Source of the DNA: Klebsormidium nitens
Taxonomy: Eukaryota; Streptophyta; Klebsormidiophyceae; Klebsormidiales; Klebsormidiaceae
Assembly (NCBI GenBank): GCA_000708835.1
Contig: DF237382.1
Location: forward strand, 1-64,000
Length of the DNA stretch: 64,000 nt
Reading direction: 5' to 3'
Positions 24,601 through 35,762 of the stretch are shown piece after piece (positions within the stretch are counted from its first letter, which is position 1; every line of letters begins with the position of its first letter). Below the pieces are notes generated by a model. The model was not told where the DNA came from, did no database searches, and saw only the letters and a list, made by a program, of their open reading frames with translations. The position numbers were made by a program, and so were the translations under genes.

Positions 24601-26461
24601 TGAGCAAGAGTCCTGAAAGTCTTGATATTGAGAGTCCTTTTAGAACCTTGCTAATCCAAATCCTGCTCCAAATCCTGCTCGTCAGATCAGATTCTCGTGA
24701 AGTCGGATTCTCTCTAAGGCACCACTTTTGGCTTCTCGGCGACTTCCGTTCAGCAGCGCTCTTTGGGCGTCACAGTGGACCGTTCACTCTCGAATCGCAC
24801 CCTCACGCGACTCACTCTGTCGAGCTCATCTTCCGAATGTCTTTGGAGAAGGTCTTCAATGGATCGTAAGCAGTGTTTTCCCACACATGTTGCCACGTCA
24901 TGCTCTGATGTCAGGCCCTTTCGGCCAGGTCGATCCCGACTCAAAAACTACAAGCAAGTGGCGAACACGCTAACACTCGATTGGCGAGATCAAGGAATAG
25001 GAAGACTATATTTTTCAGCGCAGCATTGTCCCACGTCACTTTCTGACGTCAGCCCCGTTCTCCCAGGTCGATCTCCAATTGGAGGACTACCAGCAAGTGG
25101 CGAACACGAAACAAGGTAGAATGCGATCGTCGAAGTCAAAAGAAGTAACCATTTTTCGGCTCCGCACTTTGCCACGTCACGTTCTGACGTAAGCCCCCTT
25201 TTCCCAGGTCGACCTCCGACTGGAAGACTACCAGCAGGTGGCGAACACGCTGGTATAGAATCTGCGACATCAGGAATCATAGTGTCCTCTTTTTTCCAGC
25301 CCAGCATTGTTCACGTCACGTTCTGACGTCAGCCCCGTTCTCCCAGGTCGACCTCCGACTGGAAGACTACCAGCAAGTGGCGAACACGCTGGTATACGAC
25401 GGCGAAGTGGAAGAGATTTCGGAGTTCGACCCCGACGAGGACGCAGACACGACGTTCTATCGGATGTCGCCCATGAGCGTCCCCGAGACAAACGCTTTCA
25501 CGTCGATACCATGCGGAGTGTGCCCGGTGAGACCTCCCCCGGCCGCTTTTTCTTCTTCCTTTCCTCCTTTTTCCATTTTATTTTGTGGGCGCGGACGGCC
25601 GGGCACGTTCGCCAGACGAACGCATTCACATCGATACCGCGCGGGGTGTGCCCGGTATGGGATCCCCTATGCGCTTCCTTTATACATCTGTTCGTTTTTC
25701 CTCTTTTCTTTTGGCTTTTCTCCTCGGTTGCGGCCGATTGGCAGCATCCTCTGCTTGAGGGTCCCTTCGGAGTGTGCCCGACGAGGTTTTTGCGGGCGAT
25801 TACTTTGCTCGAGGTTCCCGCTGAGGACTCTTCTTGGACTCTGTGCCGAGCGGAAACGGAGGCGGTGGGTTATCACGGCCCCGAACGTGGTCGTAACAAT
25901 CGCTCACGTTGCACACTTTTGGAATAGGTTTGAATAAGCAAAATCGAGGTCTGCAGCCGCCTGTTGGTGCTCGGGCGCCCCTCAGAGCTGCGCAATAGCA
26001 CCGAACATCTACTTTCGTTCATTCTTAGAAACCTGATGCCGTCTCAAGCACAGGAAATGAAGACTTCGGGGCCCTTCATTTTGTTTGTGGCGCCTTTCGC
26101 TTCCTTTACCAAACCACTGTCTTGATATGTTTTGCCGGATAACCTAGTCTACCCACCTATACTAGATATTCTCAGGTGATACTTTCTGCCCCGCTCGCGG
26201 CCACCAGAGCCCACCTTATCTATTCTATCGGCACAGCACGCGTCACAGAAGCAAACATTGGATCGTCCAGAGCAGCATTGCCCCGGCTCTGGACCGCTTT
26301 TCGGCTAGCCGACGTTGTTTTTATAAATTCTTGAAGCGATGCGTGGGCTTTTTACTCGTCTGACAATTGCTCGGGTTTTCTAGGTGTTGCACGAATGCTC
26401 GGACGACGGCCTGATATCCCCTGCAACCTGCGTCTACTATCAAGAATGGCTGCAGTTCTGA
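21626..26461 (+). CDS. RPC6: RNA polymerase III subunit RPC6 (Rpc34/POLR3F)
   Basis: Seven exons: 21626-21703, 22675-22818, 23140-23218, 23469-23581, 24316-24516, 25347-25526 and 26384-26461. They give 290 aa with all phases agreeing. RPC6 is part of the Pol III trimer that opens promoter DNA and contacts TFIIIB. Tandem winged-helix domains fill the N-terminal half: GVTQKMLQDELPDIP opens the first and GIWTRDLKLRSNL the second, followed by LEGRRLIKAVKSVA. Then come KVYMLYEIEPSREITGGAWY and a third winged-helix region. The C-terminal Fe-S cluster ligands are Cys261, Cys264, Cys270 and Cys281 (CGVCPVLHEC, then SPATC), ending YYQEWLQF as in animals and plants. The exon 6/7 junction splits the ligand set. 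Three introns carry exon-echo arrays. The start is the first ATG of an exon that joins exon 2 in frame. Confidence 0.96.
22254..22745 (+). repeat. Acceptor-side exon-echo array in RPC6 intron 1
   Basis: The start of exon 2 (CAG then GGCGTCACCCAGAAGATG, from 22675) recurs near 22257 and 22476. The spacing is about 219 and 199 bases. The first copy stays alignable for about 70 bases with many substitutions; the second keeps CAGGGCGTCACCCAGAAGAT intact, including the acceptor AG. The 5' copies are more decayed than the one nearest the real exon. Confidence 0.85.
24880..25395 (+). repeat. Acceptor-side exon-echo array in RPC6 intron 5
   Basis: Four tandem units with spacing of 138, 141 and 139 bases. 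Each contains CCACGTCA, a TGACGTCA-like palindrome, a pyrimidine-rich tract, an acceptor CAG and about 50 bases of the exon 6 start. Exon-like parts begin at 24929, 25067, 25208 and 25347; the last is the real exon. The third copy differs from the exon by one base in its first 50 and then stops in frame at TAG 25256-25258. The first copy has a frameshifting deletion. Confidence 0.93.
25480..25790 (+). repeat. Donor-side exon-echo array in RPC6 intron 6
   Basis: The end of exon 6, which encodes the first two Fe-S cysteines and stops at 25526, is echoed twice downstream. The copy ending at 25654 covers about 45 bases and still has a GT donor (GTGTGCCCG then GTATGG). A shorter copy ends at 25780 (GGAGTGTGCCCG then ACGAGG, donor lost). 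Spacing is 128 and 126 bases. The T-rich intron parts between copies are related. Confidence 0.88.
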
Positions 26462-27815
26462 AGCTGGGACCTTTTCCCCCAGAACTTCGTAAGCGAAGCC
26501 TTGCGGCAAAGCCTAGAAGTCTCCCCTCCAAAGCGGCACGCAGCGGCGGTGACGTTTGCATTTGATGAGATCATTCACGGGGATCGATACCAATTATTTC
26601 CTTGCTTTGCGTCACTTGCTGTCAACATCAGGCCTTTATGCATTGCGCTGATAAACCCCTCTGCCGTCAGCTTGGAATCATAAGACGAGAGCGAAGACTT
26701 TGAGCTGCCCGTATCCGGTCGACGATCAGACCGCGAGGTTTATTATGCAATCTCTGTGGCTATCTTGGAGTTCTCTTCGTACCGTTTCGAAGTGGTTACA
26801 GCTGACCCGACCTGGCATGAAACTTTGTGGCCGCCCGTCGATGCCAACCGCCGCATGTCCAGCGTGATGATTTATGCGCCTCATGAAGACTGAGTCCGCT
26901 TTTGATTCATCTTAAGTCGAAGATTCTTCTAAACCAGCATGCTGGCCGTACATGCAGCCTGCCTGCCATGCATACGACATCATGGGGCGGCCTGCCACTG
27001 GCAGCAGCTTACGCTTCCGCGAGCTTCCTGCAATGAAGCGAGGGGTGGCATATGAGTCGATGGATACGCGTACACAATGACATAATCCGACACGTGCTAG
27101 AGGTTCGACCATTTGAAGCTAGATCTCTTTGTGTATGTCCGGTCATGAGTCACGGCCATTTTAGCCGGCAGAGAATAATTTATAGGACACGCACGAGTGC
27201 GCATATGCATAGCGCTCACGTACAAAATTATGTCAAATTTGGTGTAGATGAATCGACTGTCGAAGGCTCGGAATCGATCGTGCAACCGATACAATAACAG
27301 AGTATAGCTGCATATATGGTACGCTTGTTGGCGCGAAGGGCCTTTTAAGAGGCCTTCAACCATCTGCCTGAGTTATAACAGATCGAGAGCCGCGTGCCAT
27401 GCACTGAGAGGTATGCGATCACATCTGTCATTGACTTGAATGATCAACTGAAAAAGCACTAATTTGCTTGGTACGACGCTAGCTAGGTGAGCGGTAATGA
27501 TTGACTGTTTTCGGACGTCTATTTTTTGGCATCTTCTGATCTTGCACGCGAGGGACATGGGCCGGGGTTGCTCGAGTGCCGGCAGAGCCGGCCCCCCAAA
27601 CCAAACGTCTCTGGCACCCACTTGGGCGTCTAGCTGAGTCAGGCTGGATGCCTTCGTACCCCCATGCAGAACGTGGCCCAGACTTCAAATACATACTACT
27701 TCGCCTCCTAGCAGCGCTACAACCATAAAACGATGAAGTAATTGCTTTTTATACCGTCTAAGTTTCACTTCATCCCTTGGGACCTAGCGCTTGAGATGTC
27801 CGACAAGGAAATCGG
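26462..27815. other. Convergent intergenic spacer (RPC6 / esterase-like)
   Basis: No gene is recognised. From about 26900 the sequence holds CAGCATGCTG, ACATGCAG, CCATGCATAC and many TCGATC/CTAGCT strings, as in the other convergent spacers. Both 3' UTRs must lie here. Confidence 0.55.
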
Positions 27816-30800
27816 CTAGATCCCTGGTGGGTACGTCATCGGCATCTCATCTTCTTTCTCCGGCCTCTTCCACACCGACTCTTTGTCCAGTGGTTCGACA
27901 GCGCTCGTCTTGGGGATGAATATGATCTTGTCAAACATCTGGAAGACCTGTATAGATGAGACACACGTCCGTCAAACGCTCCCTTGAACACTTGAGAACC
28001 TGCTATGATTGTATCATACTCGTCAGCTACCAGCACATGCTTGAGTGCTTAGAATACCGTTTTACAGGCTTTACGTCTGAGCTCCAAGTCTACTTGATGC
28101 AAAATGGTCAATATCCTTCCCCCTCTTTCGACATTCCTTGTGGGCTTCGAATATTGACTACCCTAAAATGCGGTGGCAGTTTGTCCAGACCCAAGGTGAA
28201 ATAAAAACCCGACGCGTCGTCTGTCAATCAAGCGCAACAAAGGTTTTGACTAGATCGAGCGCATCAAGCGCCTCACATTCGCTCTGTAGTAATTCTCGCG
28301 TTCGTCCCCGTCCTCTCGGTATACGAGGCCGATGGACCTCTTCCAAATGCAAAGCTCCCGGGGCTCCACGCGGGTACAATCTAGTAGGAACGGCGCGGGC
28401 GACACCTGGAGGGAACGGAAGGATGCTGGTCATTATCCTTCGCATCTCTCCTTCTCTCCAGATCATGCAGTAAACAGGCAACTGGATGAGAGGATTTGTT
28501 TGGAAAAAGAACGACTGTCGGCACCTCTGCTTGGACACTTAGACGAAAGGCTGCGGACGCATGTTTATCAAAGACACTTTCTACTTTTGGTGGTGCTAAA
28601 TCTGGTACAGCATCCAGTGGTCGGCCATTTTATGGAAGCATTCCAACCAAAAATCGCCGGTCGTACCACTACCATCAAAAAGAGAGGGATCGTTTGGGGC
28701 CTACCTGGTTTAGTACCGAGCCTAGAGTACCGGGAACCGACGGCTTCAGCCGCACGCACTGGCCCGGTGCGCCCCAGTCAGGCGCCGCCGTCAGACTGCC
28801 GTAGTGGGTGCTACAAAGGAGGAATGGGTTGCTTTACCAGATGGGTGAGGGGCATTTAACAGACGCAAAACAGGACTACAAAAGGCCAGCAACAAATTTC
28901 ACGAAGCATCATTGGGGTACACTCTCGCCGCTCTTACTTGAAGTTTCGAATGGAGGGCGAATTTTGAAGTGCAGAGTATCCTCACATAGGGGACTGGAGT
29001 CGTGAAAGTAACGACGCTAAAGTCTGGTCAGGTTGAGTACAGGACAAAGCAAGATGGCGAGACCTGATCTTGCGAAACGGCCAGGAAGAAAGGCTTCCGT
29101 TCCTTCAAAGGTCTCGAGCGAGGTGCGAACGCTCAGACGCCTATTCCTCGCCAGGATTCTGGCAAAGACGCAGATCAGGGCAAAAAAATATCGATGAAAA
29201 TGCTGAAAGGAAAACCCGACGGCCAGCTTCTACTCGATCCTTCTCTCGTTTCCCTTTCCGGTTGGTCGGCCATCCTTTCAGATCTCTTCCAAAGACATGC
29301 GCGGAAAGGAAGAAGAAACGTGTACCTGAACCCGATGATGAGCGCCTTGTCCCCGTACTTTTCCTTGACCAGCTGCCCCAGGTTGATCTGGTGCCAGTCC
29401 CACGCGATCTCCGTCGCGCGCGCGTCGCTGACGTGGCAGTTGTGCGCCCACACGACGACCTTGCACGGCCGCCCGCACCGCCGCTCGCAGTTCTCCTTCA
29501 GCTCTGCGGACAGCACTGCTCGCGTGAGCCGCAGAGAAGGGTAGGGGTTCTTGTATGTTTATTGAATGTTTATTGAATTGCTTATTGAATGTTTATTGAC
29601 TTGTATAGAATGTTCAACACCTGCTGACGTCACAAGGAATGTCATTTCAGCAACGTCAACATTTTTAGCCCTATCTGGCGCGAGCTACTATTCTTAGCTG
29701 TGATAGCACTCCGAAAATTATGCCCATCCACGCCTGACGACGTTGCAAGGAGGTTTGCCCAGAAGAAGACCCTCATATCAGCGGTGCTTTCAAGGCGGGT
29801 TTTCAATCGGAGGAAAGTCTCTCGGAGGCTGCTCACCGACGAGTGTTTCGAACATGTGCCGGTCGCGGACGCTCCACGCCGCTTCGTACGCTTCGTACAC
29901 CTTCCGATAGTACGCCGCTCCGTTCCGCACTGCCAAACCGTTCTGCAAGAAAATATCGAGCTGTTTTCAACGGGTCAAGTTTTGTGTCAATGAGTCGTGG
30001 GGCAAAGCTACCGATGAAAAAATCACTTTAGATTGCCAAGCAGCAAAGCAGGATTCTCTCGCGTCACAGGGATGTGAAGAGCTTTATAAAGAAACAGCTC
30101 CGCCCTTTCCCAATGCGCGCATCAAGAGAGCGCGCGCTGTGCGATTAAACGAGGGCGCTCACTCCGCTTTGACGCAGGCATATTGGCAGCATCATCGCAG
30201 CTGAATCCCTAGCAGACACTTTTCTGGAGAAACAAGTCATAAATTCCTCGATCCGCTTCTCACCAGGATTGCGAAGTGGTGCTCGTCGTCCTGGCACCGC
30301 GCGCCGCGCGCGTCGGCCCGCGACGCGGCCGCGGGTCCCATCTGGCGCAGCTCCGTCAGCTCGCAGGTGACGTCAGGCTCGCCGATGGGCTGCGCGCGCG
30401 CGGCCGCGGCGAAGCCGTACTCGTGCGGGTCGGGGGCGAATTGGGCGATCGCAGCGTAGCGCTGCCTGGCATGCACCCGCGCAGAGTTTTGAGAGAAGGA
30501 AGAGTTTGCGGTCGTTATAGCAGCAGCCAAACGCGAGAAGTAACTTCCACTACTTACAAGTCCTGTCAGGATAGACGTCCGAGAGGCGGCGCTCGCTTCA
30601 AAATTGAACCGCTTGAGAAGGCATATCTTCCCTTTTCCTCTACTTGCCGATGCAAGAAAGAATTGAGTACGGATCGGAAGAATGAGAGACATGCGGTGTA
30701 AGCAACTGCAAGCAAGAGAAGAACTTCCGTCGGACGGATGTTTTTGTACTTAAGAGGCTGGCTTCTTACAGGAGACGTGCTTCTCATACCTTCAGGAGAA

Positions 30801-33274
30801 AGAACACGAAGACTCCGGAGAGGACTTGTTTATATAATACGTGACGTAAAATCGAGGTCGATTCCCCAGCGCTTGGAAAAGCAAGCGATATCATGTTGAG
30901 ATTAGAATCTACTCGAGACTCGACATACGATGCGAGTTACGGTGAGGGAAAGGTTTTTGAAGTCCTTCGAGGTCGTGACGTCCTGCTTGTTGCGAGAGAG
31001 TACGAGAGCTGCTGTTGTAATGCATACGGCTCTTTGGGCAAGTGGTGCGGAGTAGGTTGAAGAAAGACCAAAACTGAGATTGCGACCATAAGACCGAGAT
31101 CTCACTTGGCTCTCTCCGCCGCTTTGGGATCTTTCTTCTGCAGGTACTCGATGACGCATTCCATCGACTGGTACAGATGGTGCAAGTCGAAGCCGTGGAG
31201 AGATACTTCGTGTCTGGAGAGCATTCCATTGTCAGGTTGTCATCCGTTTCTTTAGATTGTCCTCAAGCGACCAAATTAATTGAAGACTTCGCGGAAGAAT
31301 TTAACGTTCTGCTTTGATTATTCAATTCTCGGGTTCTGCACGAACCGCTTTCGTCGACGTCAAAGTGGTAATCCGAAGAAGAGACTGGTCTTTCTATCAT
31401 GTAGTGATTCTAGGAGCAAAGTTCTGCCTACATGCGCTCGTGAATAGAAGTTACCGTTGCAAAAGAGAATTTTGATGATGCAAAAAAGTCGTGTATGCAT
31501 TGCCGCAGTCCCGTAGAATACATATTGAAACCCTTTATCCACCTCGACACATCCTTGACTGACTTTCGGCATCAATCAAAAGGAAGACGGAAACCGAATT
31601 GCTTGCGAATAAAAACGGGATTGCTTGCTAGATCCTTTGACTCACACTGGCTTGACTTACCCGCTCGGTTTCCCTCCCGAAAATATCGTTCTGCATGTAT
31701 GAGACCAGAGGGAAAATCAGGCGGCATAGAAGCGTTGGAATCAAACACTCTCATGAATTGATTAGGCAATCTACGGTTGCCGTTTTGGCGGAGATTTTTC
31801 AGCGTGACGCTCTGCTGGACATCTGGCTACGAAGAACTTCCAATCTAGCGAAGAACAAGCTCGAAGGGCAAGAAGAGGTGGAGATAAAAGACGGCTTCGC
31901 ATCGGCTAGAACTGCATTGTTTCAGAGCGTGTCCCTTTTTTTGTCTTCTTTGATTCGTTTATCTTCTGCTTCAATGAATGCTGGAAGTAATTAATCTTCT
32001 GAGCTCCTTCAGACGCACAGAAAGGAAGATAGCTTTACTCGTTGTGTCGCCTGGCCCACTCCACGAACTCCTCCATGACCGTGTTGCGCCACATCCAGAG
32101 CGGGTACTGCTTAAACCCCGAGAGCGCCGCGGCCGCGCTGTCGTCGCGCGACGCGCCGCGGACGTAGCGGTCCACGCGGTCCATGTCGACCAGGTCCGCC
32201 TCAAGAACCACCAGCGAGAAGCCCTGCAACAGGGCGGTCAGCTTTTAACACAGAATCGCTTCTTTCCGGCAGATCGAAGATTTGTGGCAATGGATCTCCA
32301 GAATTCGCAAGTTCTGGGGCGTGGATCTTATGCCTATGGATCTGGTATAGTCAGCTCGGGTTATTGTACTGGGACGGGTAGGGTTAGTAAGGTGGTTAGG
32401 GTGGGTACGGGTGCAGAGCGGGTGAGTATGTGGGTTCAGGTTTTTATTATTAGCTTCGTTCTTACTACAACTTGAGCTTACTATGATTATTCCAGAGAAA
32501 ATCGTGGATCTGAGCCGTGCCGCGAGGGTGATTGAATGTGAATATATTCTTCGATTGTCTTTTGATTCTGGATTTTTAATTCAAAAAGCAACAGGTGATG
32601 AATAGAAGTGAAGTGCTGACGCGAAGGTCACTCATTTTATTAGGGTCTATGCGTATCATATCTGAATTTGAACGCCTCATAAGTAATATGACAATTGATC
32701 AGCAGGAACGATGTACGATCAATCTATAGTAGTAGTGCTGATCAAAGGCCGCTTATTGTAATGCTGTATCTTCTGCATGTGCGCGCAGAAATTACGTGCA
32801 CCTTAAATCTGCTTCCCTAACCCTGAATGTTTTTCCGCTTAGAAAGGACCGCTTTTTCTACTAGAGGCCACAAGGGTTTCAGCTTTCCGTGCGACACTTA
32901 TTTACCGTGCAAAGTTGTCAACAATTTAAGCAGAGTCCTCAAGCAAGCTTCTGGATAGAGTAAGGCCTCCCTTTGCTTACCTTTTCTTCAATGAGTCGCT
33001 CCGTAATCTTGCAGCGTTCTTCCGCCATCTCGCGAGTTCCATGCGTTGACTCTCCAATCAGCACTATTTCTGCGTCGCCAATCTGGTGCAGCAACTCGTC
33101 GTACCTCCCCTCTGACTTCTCAGACAAAGCAAAGGCATGCGAGCGAATTCCACTCATATCTACTTCCTGACTCTGATCTCGCCGCCTTTCGTGCTGAAAA
33201 CGTTCCAGCTCTTCGTCCCGCTGGATACTTTTCCTCTCACAGCCATGATGCTCTGCTGACTGACCGACAGACAT
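27816..33274 (-). CDS. Erythromycin-esterase-like hydrolase family protein
   Basis: Nine exons on the minus strand: 32981-33274, 32039-32223, 31106-31213, 30264-30465, 29837-29942, 29326-29503, 28705-28810, 28277-28405 and 27816-27947. They give 479 aa with every junction in frame. Family motifs appear in order: [14 protein letters not shown] (Glu75, His78), [20 protein letters not shown] (Glu106), [61 protein letters not shown] (His319, His322) and a C-terminal SAVEPLD. The Glu and His residues correspond to the conserved active-site residues of the erythromycin esterase superfamily (EreA/EreB-like). No transit or signal peptide is evident, so a cytosolic enzyme is likely. The substrate is unknown and macrolide hydrolysis should not be assumed. 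ATG 33274 has an in-frame stop upstream; Met40 is an alternative start. The family is mostly bacterial, so transfer is possible, although the nine exons show it is now a normal nuclear gene. Confidence 0.9.
29548..29602 (+). repeat. Short tandem repeat (GAATGTTTATT units) in intron
   Basis: Four or so imperfect copies of TTTATTGAATG occur in an intron of the esterase-like gene. This is a simple low-complexity repeat with no exon sequence. Confidence 0.7.
32350..32425 (+). repeat. G-rich GGGT/TAGGG stretch in intron
   Basis: In the first intron of the esterase-like gene the plus strand holds at least six runs of three G within about 75 bases (GGGACGGGTAGGG, GGTTAGGGTGGGTACGGG, GCGGG). It could form a G-quadruplex on the plus strand, which is the template strand for this gene. 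TTAGGG occurs only once, so it is not a telomere remnant. Confidence 0.6.
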
Positions 33275-34394
33275 CTCTACAGGATGTCTCGAACCTCAGG
33301 AGGCTTGTCAGGGCAATTGCTTGATCGTTTCTGCGATTTCTACCTCCTCAACAGAAAATCTTTGTGGATGACTTCAAGCGCCAAGCGGATTGCTGAAGCA
33401 AGCTTACAGAGAAAAGCACGGAAGTCGTATAACACATAAGAGAACCCGCATGTATACTGAATGGAGTGTGCAAGACTCTGCTCGTTGAAATGACTGAGAT
33501 GGAAACGACTTAAAGCGTCTGGAATGGCGCTCATTGCCTGAAAGCATCCCCGCAGCACACCCGTATAGACCAGCTTCAGCTGTCTCATCATCTGCTACAA
33601 GAACGCACTTTCAACGTCTCTTTTCAAAGTTCACTCAGCTTGCAAACCAAATTACTTGCAGCATTCCAAGATTGATACCAGATTCCGTGCTCAAGGCAAA
33701 TGCTGAAGAGGCTTGAGCTTCGAAAATGAGCACCGCAAATGCTGCAGGACCCTCGAGCATGGCCTGCCACGAGGGATCCAACTTTCAGAATTCAAATTGC
33801 ATTGCTTGACAATCTGGCCGTCTCGAGTCAAACCCGTTCTGATTCAAAGCTGGGCCGTCAGATGAGCGCATTCTGGGACATCGAAGGGTCAACTTTTGCT
33901 CATTTTTCAACGAGCCCCGGTCACGGACGGAGCTGACGCTGCGGCTGAGTCTGAAGTGCGCGCCCTGCAATGTTACATGAGTGCGTCTAGTGTCCAGGCC
34001 ATATAACGTCTGGTGATCTTATTTCCATTGCATGCAGAGTCATCACAGACTGCTGATGTCAGGCGTTTGACATGAAGCTAGGCTTCCGGACTCGATGTAC
34101 CTTGCTGACGAAGATCGTAATTCGAGTAGCAGAAATAAAAGTGCCTGCTTTTGAGTATGAACTTATGATGGTTTGGCAGTCTGCAGGAGAGAGCCACCTT
34201 CTTGCAGCTTGAAGCCTCTTGCAACGCTTGTTCTGCGTAGCTCGAGAAATCGCAGTAAGAGCCGGTGTTTTTCTTAGCTTTTGGCTTTCCTCGCGAAGAG
34301 CTTCCTTCCCCCTCGTTTTCTTTAGCATTCGAAGTCAGCGTGAGGAGCCGTCTCGGAGCAGTCCGCTGCGCAGTCTTCCGTTCCGCGTCTCGAA
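33275..34394. promoter_or_regulatory. Divergent promoter region esterase-like / DUF3339-like
   Basis: This 1.1 kb stretch between opposed start codons has no recognisable coding sequence. It must hold both promoters and 5' UTRs; a 5' non-coding exon for either gene is possible. I see no clear named motif. Confidence 0.45.
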
Positions 34395-35762
34395 ATGGCG
34401 AACAACCAGGCGTTCATGCAGCTCATTGGCCCCACGGTGCTCTTCATTGCGTTGGCCCCGGGGTTCCTCCTAACGGTGAGAAAGTGCTGCATGTCGGTAG
34501 AAATGTGGCTTCTCGTTCTTATTAAGCTGGAAAAAAATGTAAGGAAGACGGAGGAATGGTTGGATTTATTCATTTGCAGATGCAACCAGACCGGAGCCGT
34601 GTTCTTCAGCTTACAGTAAGATGGTTGAATGAAGGTGACATGCAATCAATTATCTCTTCTTGCGAACTCCGAAAAGGTCGTCAAGTATGACAGGAATTTC
34701 CGTCCCGTTTCCTCGTGCATGAGCCTTATCTGGTCTGCAAAAAGTTCCCCGAGGGACAAAGTGAGGCGTTCTACAAGCTAGTGTTCAGCTTAAAGGCCCA
34801 AAGTAGTCAAAATAACGGGTGCTAGTGCCTTTGTTGGGCTTCTCGAGGGTGCCTGCTGAACAATTGCATCCTTCCCCATATCAAAGAACAGCGACTAGGA
34901 AGAGAATCAAGAATGGTGGGCTGTAGAGAGATAGATGCTACAGATGTTTAAAGAGACGGCTGATGATGCTCCTTACTTCTTGAAGATGCTGTCAATGATT
35001 GAAAACTCTCAAGACATTTTGCGTTCCGAGTCTCGTACCCTCATGATCGACATAAGCACCTCTCGGTCCTTAAGATGTTACTTCTGAAGGAACCACCATG
35101 TGGGTTTGTGGCTCAGAGTTGTTCACATTAAATCATTTCCAAAGACAGGAACTATATGTGCATTTGGCACATCGGTTCATTGACATGTTTGCGTGTCGTA
35201 ATTAGAGTACGTTAGAAACGTGAAGACAGACAGATGCTTTCGTGAATCAATGTCTTAGGCCTCACAACAAGTACTGCTGGGGTCATCTTGATGCTTGCCC
35301 CTGTGTGTCGACGATGGCAAGCCGATGATGATGATGATGATGATGATGACGATGATGATGATGATGATGCACGGTCTCACGGTCCGTCAGGAGGACGGCC
35401 TGGAATGAGACGTTTCTGCGTCTGCGACTTCAAGTCAGTCGGCCAGACCTCTAGGCCGAGTAAAATCTAGATAAATAAAAAGGAAGCATTTTTCGCTTTT
35501 GCTCCTTCAGATCCCGTGAACCGTACAAAAGTTTCACGCAAAATCATAGCGTTGCCTGTAGCATCAAAGCAGGAATACGATATTACGTCCTTTGCTCCTC
35601 CCGGTACAGATCCCCGGTGACCGCAAGCCGATCGAGACAGGCGCGGACAACCAGAAGGTGCGCCCGGCGCAGGTGCTGACGCACGCCGGGGTGTTCGCGG
35701 GCGCCTACTACGGCTGGTTGCGCTTCATGTCCAACAACGCGCGCGCGGTGCGCAAGCCTTAG
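34395..35762 (+). CDS. Small plant-type membrane protein (DUF3339-like)
   Basis: Two exons, 34395-34475 and 35610-35762, give 77 aa with a phase 0 junction. Residues about 11-27 (IGPTVLFIALAPGFLLT) form a hydrophobic segment followed by IPGDRKPIE. A second hydrophobic segment covers QVLTHAGVFAGAYYGWLRFM near residues 46-65. The pattern of an LxPGxL helix, an IPG turn, a polar stretch, V-HA and a second helix resembles the plant DUF3339 family (about 70 aa, two helices, function unknown). The match is by eye and not strong, so family assignment is tentative. The coding character is better supported: strong GC bias at third positions in exon 2 against the AT-richer intron, clean splice sites and a short conserved-looking N-terminus. 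The 1134-base intron contains a (GAT)n tract. Confidence 0.7.
35322..35370 (+). repeat. (GAT)n microsatellite
   Basis: About fifteen GAT units with one GAC interruption lie in the intron of the DUF3339-like gene. An in-frame reading gives poly-Asp, but nothing supports translation. Confidence 0.95.

Noticed and set aside
25307-25937. Two long overlapping plus-strand frames in RPC6 intron 6
   Set aside because: They are read-through of exon 6 into its echo array; family alignment places the true last exon at 26384.
35322-35370. Poly-Asp reading of the (GAT)n tract as part of a gene
   Set aside because: A simple repeat inside an intron with clean flanking splice sites.
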